From positions 1-10,690 of the forward strand of contig CAIXQV010001233.1 of assembly GCA_903921605.1 (NCBI GenBank): a stretch of 10,690 nt of DNA, written 5' to 3'. This document shows positions 1-7,181 of the stretch, piece by piece. The first letter of the stretch is position 1, and each line of letters begins with the position of its first letter. This stretch comes from an uncultured Planctomycetaceae bacterium. Its GTDB lineage: Bacteria > Planctomycetota > Planctomycetia > Planctomycetales > Planctomycetaceae. The translations under genes and the position numbers were made by a program. The notes beneath the pieces were generated by a model. That model did no database searches. It saw only the letters and a list, made by a program, of their open reading frames with translations, and was not told the DNA's origin.

Positions 1-892
1 AGTTTTCGGTGATCGGCTGATCAAGACCGTACAATTTCTGAGTATCCTCAGACTCCTGCGAAATGTCCTGCAAATGAGGCATCTCAGACTGCATGCGAAA
101 TGCCAGTTCATACGACTGAATACGAGCATTCAGAGCCGACTCCTGCGGCGACTGAGACAGGTGCTGCTCATTCATCTGCTTCAGTAGATCCAACTGCATG
201 CGTTGTGCAGAGCTGGACCACTTCTTGTTGGCGATATACTTCACGGCGGCGGCCGTTGCAGGCTGACTGGCGACTCCCAGAGGAATCCCCTGATTTTCAG
301 CAGGCAGGAAAGCAGAGCCCCAGTTGTTAACACCACCATGAGCCAGTGTCGGACAGATCGTCACGAACGAAGGCAGATTGCGATTCTCTGTCCCCAGCCC
401 GTAACTGACCCACGCTCCCATACTAGGACGCACGAACGCATCGCTGCCGGTATGCAGTTTCAATGCGGCGCCACCGTGAGCCGCGTTTGTTCCATGCACA
501 GAATTCAGGAAACAGATATCGTCGACATGCTGAGCAACATTCGGAAACAGCTCACTGACATGAATCCCGCTCTCGCCAAACTGTCGAAATCGCCAGGGCG
601 ATCCCAACAGGTTACCGGTCGGAGCAAACTGCACACGAGGCTTATCAAACGGAAAAGGCTTCCCATCATCCTGCTGAAGTCGAGGTTTGTAGTCGAAGGT
701 ATCAACCTGCGACGGGCCTCCCTTCATAAACATGAAAATGACTCGCTTTGCCCTGGGAGCAAAATGAAATGGATTCACGACGGACTGATCCGCCGCGGCC
801 AATTCCTGCATCATCGACGCCAGAGCAACGCCTCCAAAGCCAACGGCCGTGGATTGCAACAGTTGTCGTCGAGATTGATTGCAGTCAAACAT
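1..892 (-). CDS. DUF1501 family exported protein (C-terminus outside window)
   Basis: My own translation of the minus strand gives 297 codons open to the window edge. The family (PF07394) is usually about 420-480 residues, so roughly a third is missing. The protein begins MFDCNQSRRQLLQ; the twin arginine at residues 8-9, followed by a Gly/Ala-rich hydrophobic stretch (about 16-34), looks like a Tat signal. Family hallmarks are KGGPSQVDTFDYKP (about residues 57-70), a segment reading HGTNAAHGGAALKLHTGS, and AHGGVNNWGSAFLP further on. DUF1501 proteins are thought to be related to the alkaline phosphatase/sulfatase superfamily, but no reaction is established. The start at 892 is chosen because GGAGGAA lies just upstream; an in-frame ATG-ATG pair six codons earlier (ending at 905) is the alternative. 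The gene lies 126 bases downstream of the cytochrome gene on the same strand, the usual planctomycete pairing. The family is certain; the exact start and the function are not. Confidence 0.93.
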   Translation of the reverse strand, partial: MFDCNQSRRQLLQSTAVGFGGVALASMMQELAAADQSVVNPFHFAPRAKRVIFMFMKGGPSQVDTFDYKPRLQQDDGKPFPFDKPRVQFAPTGNLLGSPWRFRQFGESGIHVSELFPNVAQHVDDICFLNSVHGTNAAHGGAALKLHTGSDAFVRPSMGAWVSYGLGTENRNLPSFVTICPTLAHGGVNNWGSAFLPAENQGIPLGVASQPATAAAVKYIANKKWSSSAQRMQLDLLKQMNEQHLSQSPQESALNARIQSYELAFRMQSEMPHLQDISQESEDTQKLYGLDQPITEN

Positions 893-915
893 GTTTCCTC
901 CAGACATCATTCTGG
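893..915 (-). promoter_or_regulatory. Ribosome binding site of the DUF1501 gene, partly in a small hairpin
   Basis: On the minus strand, GGAGG (plus-strand cctcc at 897-901) lies four bases before the ATG at 892. It is immediately preceded by, and overlaps, a perfect 5-bp inverted repeat: CCAGA (911-915) and TCTGG (900-904) around a 6-base loop that holds an in-frame ATG-ATG pair. The site supports the start at 892. Pairing would hide the first two G residues of the binding site. The stem is short, so any structural role is weakly supported. Confidence 0.55.
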
Positions 916-1018
916 CCTCACGATCATGGCGTCGCGGGGAATAGAATCCGCTGCGACTTCCGAATTCTCGTCAACAAATATGTTCAGAAATGCCCGCTAC
1001 CAGATACCGGTTCTTGCC

Positions 1019-3466
1019 TTACCGCACATATAAAAACTCATTCGACATCAGCATAGCCTGAGCAACTGCCGTCCAGGTCGCAAGTGGATGAGTTGTCGGA
1101 TCAGTACCATCGTTCTGTAACTGACTTGTTAGCTTCTCTGCAGATGCCAGAAGCTGATCAATTTCTCCGGGTTCCGCAGGTCGGCCCAAAGTTCGCAGGA
1201 ACAGAATCCGGCCTCGCTCACGAGCATCATCCGGATACTCCCTGAGCAGTTCGCCGGCCAGATGTTCGGCCGCTTGAATCACGAGATCACTGTTCATTAA
1301 AAACAGAGCCTGCGAAGCCACCGTTGACGACGCACGGTCTCCGTTCGGGACGGTGCCGTCAGTGCAATCAAACAAAGACATCGCGTCGTAGAGATTGTTT
1401 CGAATCACGGGCAGATAGACCGACCGACGTTTTGAATCGTAGGACGTGCCATCTTTTGAAGTGTGATCAAACAGAAACTCTCGATTCTTCACATGCAGCA
1501 TGGATTGTCCCATCGACCGATCCAGCAGACCAGAGACAGCGAGCACGGAATCTCGCACGGACTCTGCTCCAAGTCTCTGAGTCGACCAGCGCCATTGGAG
1601 AATGTTATCCGGATCTTTCTCCGCTGCAGCTTCATTATGTTCGTGACTAAGCTGCCACGTTCGTGACATCATAATATTGCGATGCAAAGTCTTTAGGGAC
1701 CAACCACTCTTCACAAAATCGCTGGCCAACCAATCCAGCAAGGCCTGGTTGCCCGGACGATCCCCGAGCTTTCCAAAGTTGTCTGCGGTCGCGACAAGAC
1801 CGCGCCCGAAATGCCATCGCCAAACTCGATTCACGATCACTCGCGCGGTCAGCGGATTAGCCGGACTCGTTAACCATTCCGCGAATTCACGGCGGCCACT
1901 GTGTTCTGCCGGAGCAGCAAATTCTGCAACATCCAACACGACGGGGACGCCTCGATCAATTGCTCTTCCCGGAGACAGATGATTGCCGCGCAAAAGGATT
2001 TTTGAACTTGTCACCGTGCCCTCAACCACCCCCATCGCCGTGGGCAATTCTGGAATGGTGGTTTCAAGCTGCTTCAAGCCGTCTCGCAACGTGGCCAATT
2101 CTTTCTTCACGGCTTCAGGCAACTGATCTTCCGCAACCTGCTGTGCTGTTCCGGTTCCTGCAGAAACGGCAACCGCAGATTTTGCTTTCTCCAAATAATC
2201 GGCGATCTCTTTTTTTCGCGATTCGATCTTTGCCTGATGAGCTTCCAGGTTCGCCTTGTCCGCTGCGGTTGCGATGGAATTCTCATTCCACTTTGCAATG
2301 CGTTTCAGAGACTCCATCGTCTTTGTGCTCTGGAAGATCCCCGCGATCGCGTAGTAATCCGCCTGAGCGATCGGGTCAAACTTATGATCATGACATCGCG
2401 CGCATCCGAGAGTCAGCCCAAGCATCGAACGACCGATGGTATCGATCTGCTCGTCCAGAATGTCCATCTGCAATTTCGTCTCATCACCTTCTGCAAGGAC
2501 CTTTGGACCCATCGACAGGAAACCAGTTGCGATCAGGCGATCATGACGAGTCGTCTCTTCGGTCTTTTCATCGATCAGCAAATCACCAGCCAGTTGTTCC
2601 CGAAGAAACAGATCATACGGCTTGTCAGCGTTCAACGAAGAAATCACATAATTGCGATATCGCCACGCATTGCCATGGGCGATGTTTTCATCAAGACCAT
2701 TGGAATCTGCATAACGAACAACGTCCAGCCAATGCCGGCCCCAGCGTTCGCCGTATTGCGGCGTGGCCAACAGACGATCGAGAACCTTCGCAAACGCTTC
2801 TGGCGACTCGTCGGCAAGGAAGTCCTGAATCTCCTGCGGAGCCGGAGGAAGCCCGGTCAGATCAAACGTTGCTCGACGAATCAACGTGGCTTTATCTGCA
2901 ACGGCGTTCGGACGAAGACCGTTTTCTGCGAGCCTTGAAACAACAAAGGCATCAATCGGTGAGTAAACAAGTTCCGCATCAGCAACCTCAGGAACAACTG
3001 GAGCCTGAACAGGCTGGAACGCCCAGAACTTGCGAGCTTCAGTCACATCAAATGGCAGAGCATCTTCATTTACGACAATTGCACCTTCGGGATGAATCGC
3101 ACCGGCCTGAATCCATTCGACAAGTTGCTTAACATCTTCATCCGGAAGTTTTTCATCCGGAGGCATTTGCAGTAACTCGTCTTCTCTGCGAACGGCCGTA
3201 ATCAGCAGGCTCTGATCCGGCTTGCCCGGAAGCAACAAGGGTCCGGATTTCCCTCCTTTGGTGAGCCCGGCCAGCGTATCAAGACGCAGCCCGCCTTCCT
3301 GCATATCAGGCCCATGACAGGAGATGCAATGCTTCTGCAGCAACGGTGCGACGGAGTCTGCAAACGCTGAGGAAACCGGAGTCTCCTGCGAATTTGCAGC
3401 GACAGACAGGCAAACAGAAGCCGCGAGGATCAGTCCGGATCGAACGGCATATGTGGCAAGTGGCAT
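1019..3466 (-). CDS. PSCyt1-DUF1549-DUF1553 exported c-type cytochrome
   Basis: This encodes an 815-residue planctomycete cytochrome protein. A Sec signal peptide covers about residues 1-24 (hydrophobic core LILAASVCLSVAA). The PSCyt1 domain (about 30-130, PF07635) has heme-binding CISCH at 47-51 and the probable distal ligand Met101 in LLQMPPDEKLP. DUF1549/PSCyt2 (about 168-381, PF07583) includes FDLTGLPPAP, the YGERWGRHWLDVVRYADSNG block and a second CxxCH (CARCH, 355-359, then DHKFDPI). An alanine/lysine/glutamate-rich, probably helical linker spans about 385-470. DUF1553/PSD1 (about 515-800, PF07587) has NPLTARVIVNRVWRWHFGRG and the FGKLGDRPGNQALLDWLA block. At 815 residues it is at the compact end of the family and lacks the inserted binding domains seen in longer members. 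The start at 3466 is preferred over an in-frame upstream start (3505) because GGAGG lies seven bases before it and the signal peptide then begins correctly. It probably acts outside the cytoplasmic membrane in electron transfer; its substrate is unknown. It is the likely first gene of an operon with the DUF1501 gene. Confidence 0.95.
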   Translation of the reverse strand: MPLATYAVRSGLILAASVCLSVAANSQETPVSSAFADSVAPLLQKHCISCHGPDMQEGGLRLDTLAGLTKGGKSGPLLLPGKPDQSLLITAVRREDELLQMPPDEKLPDEDVKQLVEWIQAGAIHPEGAIVVNEDALPFDVTEARKFWAFQPVQAPVVPEVADAELVYSPIDAFVVSRLAENGLRPNAVADKATLIRRATFDLTGLPPAPQEIQDFLADESPEAFAKVLDRLLATPQYGERWGRHWLDVVRYADSNGLDENIAHGNAWRYRNYVISSLNADKPYDLFLREQLAGDLLIDEKTEETTRHDRLIATGFLSMGPKVLAEGDETKLQMDILDEQIDTIGRSMLGLTLGCARCHDHKFDPIAQADYYAIAGIFQSTKTMESLKRIAKWNENSIATAADKANLEAHQAKIESRKKEIADYLEKAKSAVAVSAGTGTAQQVAEDQLPEAVKKELATLRDGLKQLETTIPELPTAMGVVEGTVTSSKILLRGNHLSPGRAIDRGVPVVLDVAEFAAPAEHSGRREFAEWLTSPANPLTARVIVNRVWRWHFGRGLVATADNFGKLGDRPGNQALLDWLASDFVKSGWSLKTLHRNIMMSRTWQLSHEHNEAAAEKDPDNILQWRWSTQRLGAESVRDSVLAVSGLLDRSMGQSMLHVKNREFLFDHTSKDGTSYDSKRRSVYLPVIRNNLYDAMSLFDCTDGTVPNGDRASSTVASQALFLMNSDLVIQAAEHLAGELLREYPDDARERGRILFLRTLGRPAEPGEIDQLLASAEKLTSQLQNDGTDPTTHPLATWTAVAQAMLMSNEFLYVR

Positions 3467-3480
3467 TGGAGTTCCTCCAA
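3464..3480 (-). promoter_or_regulatory. Ribosome binding site and start codon of the cytochrome gene inside a perfect inverted repeat
   Basis: The minus strand reads TTGGAGGAACTCCAATG. GGAGG is a strong Shine-Dalgarno sequence with seven-base spacing to the ATG at 3466. TTGGAG (3475-3480) and CTCCAA (3466-3471) are perfect reverse complements around a GAA triloop (3472-3474), so four of the five Shine-Dalgarno bases and the first base of the start codon lie in the potential stem. The site fixes the start; the hairpin could lower initiation, but this is inferred from sequence alone. Confidence 0.6.
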
Positions 3481-3790
3481 ACCCAAAAAAAGGCGGGAAC
3501 AACAAGGTAGGCGTTCGAACTCCGAATCACAAGTCGGAAACCAGGCAGCCTCAAAAATTGGGTCCAGGAACCAACATCGCGAAGCTCCTTCCTGGCCATT
3601 TGACTATTAGTTCTCTCCTCATTCTCAAAAGCGTCCACTATTACGCCTCGTAAGATCAAGATGCGAACAGATGTTACAGAAAGCTACGAGAATCTGACTG
3701 TCGACTTGCCTGAGAGCCATACAGTTGCCACCATGGGCAAATCTCCGCAGTTTCCCGCCGCAAAATCTCTCCTTGAAGGACCACGCCACG
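3467..3790. promoter_or_regulatory. Divergent intergenic region between the cytochrome operon and the LamG/PPC gene
   Basis: These 324 bases contain no convincing gene and must carry the start signals for both divergent units. Visible elements are the inverted repeat overlapping the cytochrome start, a run of seven A (plus strand, 3485-3491), an 8-base palindrome GTTCGAAC at 3513-3520, and a 7-bp inverted repeat with an 18-base spacer at 3564-3595. Toward the plus-strand gene, AAGGA at 3776-3780 lies ten bases before the ATG at 3791, a moderate ribosome binding site. I found no good sigma-70 pair on either strand: TTGACT at 3600 has no matching -10 box at the right spacing. That the region is regulatory is inferred from gene orientation. 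Confidence 0.6.
3564..3595. repeat. 7-bp inverted repeat with 18-base spacer in the divergent intergenic region
   Basis: CCAGGAA (3564-3570) and TTCCTGG (3589-3595) are exact reverse complements. The half-site centres are 25 bases apart, a little over two helical turns. Read on the minus strand, the repeat is followed by ACCCAATTTTTG, so a hairpin-plus-T-run reading (leader attenuator or weak terminator in the cytochrome leader) competes with an operator reading. It lies roughly midway between the two divergent genes. No known regulator site is recognised. Confidence 0.4.
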
Positions 3791-6700
3791 ATGCCTTCCG
3801 GTTCTCATTTCCTGCTGGTCGCTTTACTTGTCGCAAATCTCGCATTCAGTGGCGACATCGCCTCGGCACAGGTTCGTGATCGTGCCGTCGTCAGCCTCAA
3901 CTTTGACGATGCTCCAGCGGCTGTGACAACAGCCACCGATAGCGGCAAAGCCGGCAAAGTGGCTGATGCCGTTTCTTTTGCGGCTAGCCCGACGCGAATC
4001 CCATCTGCCTTCGTAACAGGCAACGCTGGCTATTCGTTGTTGATCGACGGTACCAAACAGCAGGTTCTATCGATCGCCAATAGCGAAGACATCAGTCAAC
4101 CAAACGCCGTCACGGTCAGCGGTCTGTTCGCTAGTTTGCAAGCTTTGAATGATGGCGGGACTTTCGGACTCTTCGCAAAACGAAAACTCGGTGCAGGAGA
4201 TCCAACAAACTACGGTATCAACTTCCAGCCGGCGGCGGACAACTTTCAGGTCTACCTTAACGACGCCACCGGTTACAAAGTCGTTAATTTCAGCGTCAAA
4301 GGAGCGATTGGTTATCGTCGGCGAGTTCACCTGACGGCCAGTCTCGACCAGGGCGACGCACCGGGAGCTGACGCCGATGCAGACGCCGACGATGTTCGCA
4401 TTCGACTGTTTATCAACGGCGTTCCTCTCGCGCCAGTCAGGGCTTCCGGCGGCTTTGTCGAAGGTAACGTGGGCTGGCTGCAGGATGTGATGCTGGCGAA
4501 ATGCGTGAGTGATACGCCGCTGCTAATCGGCTCCAGTTTTGCCAACGGCGAGATGATGAAGCTGATTTGTGACGAAGTGCACGTCTTCGCTGAAGCTCTG
4601 TCGGATGACGATGCCAAAGCCCTGTTTGCGGAAGTTGCTGGTGCGGCGGCGGCTGAAATCTCTGCCGACCAGGGCAGTGCAGGGGACGGTGCAAAGCCTC
4701 TTCCACAGATCGCAAGAATCGCTCCGCACTCTGCAGAAATCGGCAAGACGACGCGCATGGTGTTGGCCGGACAGAATCTGGAGAACGCAAAGCTGCATAC
4801 GGACATCAAAGGGCTGACGGTAGCCGTGGCCGAGGGTGGCAATGCAGGACAGGCCGTTATGGACGTGACAGCCGATGCAACAGTTGTCCCCGGTCGATAT
4901 CTCGTCCGCTGCGTGACTCCCGCCGGAGTCAGCAATCCGGTCATCATTACTCTCGATCGGATCGCAACTCAGCCGGAAGGCACCTTCAACGAAGCAAACC
5001 CGGCAGCGACATTTCCAATCGCTTCCTCAGGCTTGATTTCCGGCGCGGAACAGAAGCGAGTCTGGTTCAAGGGCACAGCCAATCAGAAAATCGTCGCTGA
5101 AGTAGAAAGTCGACGAGTCGGCTCAATGCTGGATCCGGTCATTGAAATCCGCAGTCAGGCTGGAACTCCTCTGGCCATTCAATGGCAACAATCAGATCTC
5201 AGAGGCGACGCTCGTACGGCTGTCGTGCTGCCTGCAGACGGCCTGTACTTCGCGGAAGTTCATGATCTCCAATTCCGTGCTCCGGGCGCAAGCCCATGGC
5301 GATTGCTGCTAGGCGATTTGCCTCCATCATCGCTGGCATTTCCAGCCACTGTCGCAGCCGCCTCAACGTCATTGCGAACTGTTGGGGCTGATGCCGTTTC
5401 CGAAGCTGTCTCAGTAAAAACTGCGGCTGGTCAGGTCGCGGTGGATGCCGGATCACCACTCCTCGCTCTGCCGCCTCTGAAAACAGAAGCTGGGACACTG
5501 ATCCTGGAACCTGTCGACGGGACTTATGCCGCAACCGCCATCGATGCAGCGTTCACTACTGCACCGTTTCCAGCCTTGCTGGTCAGCGGCCGCATCACCG
5601 CACCGAAAGAAATTGACACGTTGCTTCTGACAGTAACGCCGGGCCAGACCCTGCATTTCGCTGTCGCAGCCAGGGAACTCGCATCACCTTTGCGACCATA
5701 TCTGGCAGTACTGAATGGTGACGCAGTCGTGGCTCAGAACGACGGAGAAACGGGAGCGACAGATCCTGCTCTGGATTTCAAAGTTCCAGATGGTGTCACT
5801 CAGTTGAAGGTTCAGATCAAGGATGTGAATGGAAAAGGTTCTGCCAATTCCACCTATCGACTGCTGGTTTCCCGCACGGATCGTCAGGCATTTCAGCTGA
5901 GCACGCGTGACGCGGCGTTGCGATTGCCAGTAAACGGATCAGTGCCATTGCGTTTGTCTGTCGTTCGACAGTCTCGTTCGTTTCGATACACCGGACCAAT
6001 TCGGCTTGCCATCAAAGGAATCTCCGGCGTCAGCATCGTGCCGGAGTCCATCGCGGCCAGTGATCAGAATCAACAGTTGCTGGTCATGTTAACTCGATCA
6101 ACATACGGAGACGCCGCCACTCTCGCCGCAGGCCAGTCATTCCTCATCGAAGCTCGTGCCGAAGGCGCAGAACCAGTCTTCACCACAACAGCCGCGATCG
6201 AGGTTGACACGCTGCCGCCGGGATCATTAACTCTTCCGGATACCTCAGTGGTCGCCGGACCCGCAGATTCCGTCCCTGCGACGATGCTGCTGGATTCCGT
6301 TCCGCCTGTTCTGTTCCGAGGCATCCCGGCCACGATCTCAGTACGAGTCATCCCGTTGAGTGATCAAGTGCCAGCCTATGTTCGCTTTGAAATGATGACA
6401 ACCGAGATCGCCCGGCGCGAAGATCCGAACAATCCTAATTCGCCTCTAAAGCCACAAGTCGGTCTGGATGATTTCCAGTTTGGCCCAACCTCACAGGGCG
6501 TATTCCCACTAACGGTTCGAGTTCCAGCGGATACTCCGTCAAGCACGATCGACTCAGTTATCTCCGCGGACTTTGTGCCACAACCTCTGGCCTCAGCCAG
6601 TGGCTCACGCTCCTGGACCGCACCTTTGGTTCTTGCCGTGGATGACGCTGTTCTGGTGAACGCTCCCGCAGAACCAGCCAAGGGCAAGAAAGCAACGACT

Positions 6701-6952
6701 GTGAACATTACGGGCTCGATTCGTCGTCATCCGTTCTTCAGCGAAGCCGTGACTGTCGTAATGGACGGCCTGCCGCAAGGCTACACAGCAGCTCCTGTGG
6801 CCGTGGCTGCCGATCAGACAGCCTTCACACTCGCGGTCACCGTTCCAGAATCAGCAGCACCTGGTGAAATCCCAAACCTGTCCGTTCGCATCCAGCATGT
6901 CAGTGGAGCGACGATCAGCAAACCCGTTGCGGTGAAAATGATCGTGGAATAG
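3791..6952 (+). CDS. Large exported LamG-like / IPT-like / PPC-like beta-domain protein
   Basis: This encodes a 1053-residue exported protein with a Sec signal peptide (MPSGSHFLLVALLVANLAF, probable cleavage after Ala26 in ASA-Q). A concanavalin/LamG-like domain spans about residues 32-283 (it opens VVSLNFDDAP, contains FQVYLND and IRLFINGVPL, and ends near DEVHVFAEALSDDDAKALF). An IPT/TIG-like segment follows at about 303-388 (IARIAPHSAEIG, later GRYLVRCVTPAGVSNP), then PPC-like beta-sandwiches at about 390-512 and 594-695. About 350 further residues are beta-rich, the last 90 resembling NEW3-type modules (LPQGYTAAP, LAVTVPESAAPGE). No catalytic motif, transmembrane segment or sorting signal is visible after the signal peptide. 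The start at 3791 is preferred over an upstream TTG (3725) because it places the signal peptide at the N-terminus. Proteins of this build often accompany PSCyt1/DUF1501 genes in planctomycetes; a surface binding or scaffold role is inferred. Domain calls are by eye. Confidence 0.85.
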   Translation: MPSGSHFLLVALLVANLAFSGDIASAQVRDRAVVSLNFDDAPAAVTTATDSGKAGKVADAVSFAASPTRIPSAFVTGNAGYSLLIDGTKQQVLSIANSEDISQPNAVTVSGLFASLQALNDGGTFGLFAKRKLGAGDPTNYGINFQPAADNFQVYLNDATGYKVVNFSVKGAIGYRRRVHLTASLDQGDAPGADADADADDVRIRLFINGVPLAPVRASGGFVEGNVGWLQDVMLAKCVSDTPLLIGSSFANGEMMKLICDEVHVFAEALSDDDAKALFAEVAGAAAAEISADQGSAGDGAKPLPQIARIAPHSAEIGKTTRMVLAGQNLENAKLHTDIKGLTVAVAEGGNAGQAVMDVTADATVVPGRYLVRCVTPAGVSNPVIITLDRIATQPEGTFNEANPAATFPIASSGLISGAEQKRVWFKGTANQKIVAEVESRRVGSMLDPVIEIRSQAGTPLAIQWQQSDLRGDARTAVVLPADGLYFAEVHDLQFRAPGASPWRLLLGDLPPSSLAFPATVAAASTSLRTVGADAVSEAVSVKTAAGQVAVDAGSPLLALPPLKTEAGTLILEPVDGTYAATAIDAAFTTAPFPALLVSGRITAPKEIDTLLLTVTPGQTLHFAVAARELASPLRPYLAVLNGDAVVAQNDGETGATDPALDFKVPDGVTQLKVQIKDVNGKGSANSTYRLLVSRTDRQAFQLSTRDAALRLPVNGSVPLRLSVVRQSRSFRYTGPIRLAIKGISGVSIVPESIAASDQNQQLLVMLTRSTYGDAATLAAGQSFLIEARAEGAEPVFTTTAAIEVDTLPPGSLTLPDTSVVAGPADSVPATMLLDSVPPVLFRGIPATISVRVIPLSDQVPAYVRFEMMTTEIARREDPNNPNSPLKPQVGLDDFQFGPTSQGVFPLTVRVPADTPSSTIDSVISADFVPQPLASASGSRSWTAPLVLAVDDAVLVNAPAEPAKGKKATTVNITGSIRRHPFFSEAVTVVMDGLPQGYTAAPVAVAADQTAFTLAVTVPESAAPGEIPNLSVRIQHVSGATISKPVAVKMIVE
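4370..4393 (+). repeat. Short Asp-Ala tandem repeat inside the LamG-like domain
   Basis: Two imperfect 12-base units (gacgccgatgca and gacgccgacgat) encode Asp-Ala-Asp-Ala-Asp-Ala-Asp-Asp at residues 194-201, between two predicted beta strands. It is probably an acidic surface loop, possibly binding Ca2+, formed by local duplication. This is a minor feature inside the gene. Confidence 0.5.
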
Positions 6953-7181
6953 CCAGGCTCTTAACGTCTATTGCAGATTGGCAACCGATAACAGGATTGT
7001 CTCCCCCCACAGAGTTTTCTCCTTGATCAGCCATCATTGCTGGAATCGCCTTGGGGCTACAGCCGATTTGCATACGCACCTGAATTCGGAGAATATGAGC
7101 GGCGTGTGATTTCGCTTGTCTAATGTCCAGCGACATTTCTTATCGCCCGATGTATTTTTCTTGTTTCAGGTTGCTGCAACG

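Noticed and set aside
203..1033. 276-codon plus-strand open frame
   Set aside because: It lies antisense to the DUF1501 gene and the end of the cytochrome gene, has low-complexity Arg/Ser/His-rich composition with no recognisable domain, and the opposite strand has clear family motifs.
1960..3132. 390-codon plus-strand open frame
   Set aside because: It is antisense to the cytochrome gene. The translated protein is rich in Arg, Ser, Gln and Pro with no fold signature, consistent with a codon-bias shadow.
3600..3644. Possible plus-strand promoter starting with TTGACT
   Set aside because: The hexamer at the right spacing (TCTCAA) does not resemble a -10 box, and TATTAC at 3639 is too far away.
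3306..3659. 117-codon minus-strand and 109-codon plus-strand frames across the divergent intergenic region
   Set aside because: Both overlap the true cytochrome N-terminus in other frames and show no signal peptide, domain or convincing ribosome binding site.
4327..4947. 206-codon minus-strand open frame
   Set aside because: It is antisense to the LamG/PPC gene and Ala/Ser-rich; the plus-strand protein is continuous and domain-like throughout this stretch.
7068..7096. TTGCAT and GAATAT with 17-base spacing upstream of the LRR gene
   Set aside because: Each hexamer matches the sigma-70 consensus at only three of six positions; correct spacing alone is not enough.
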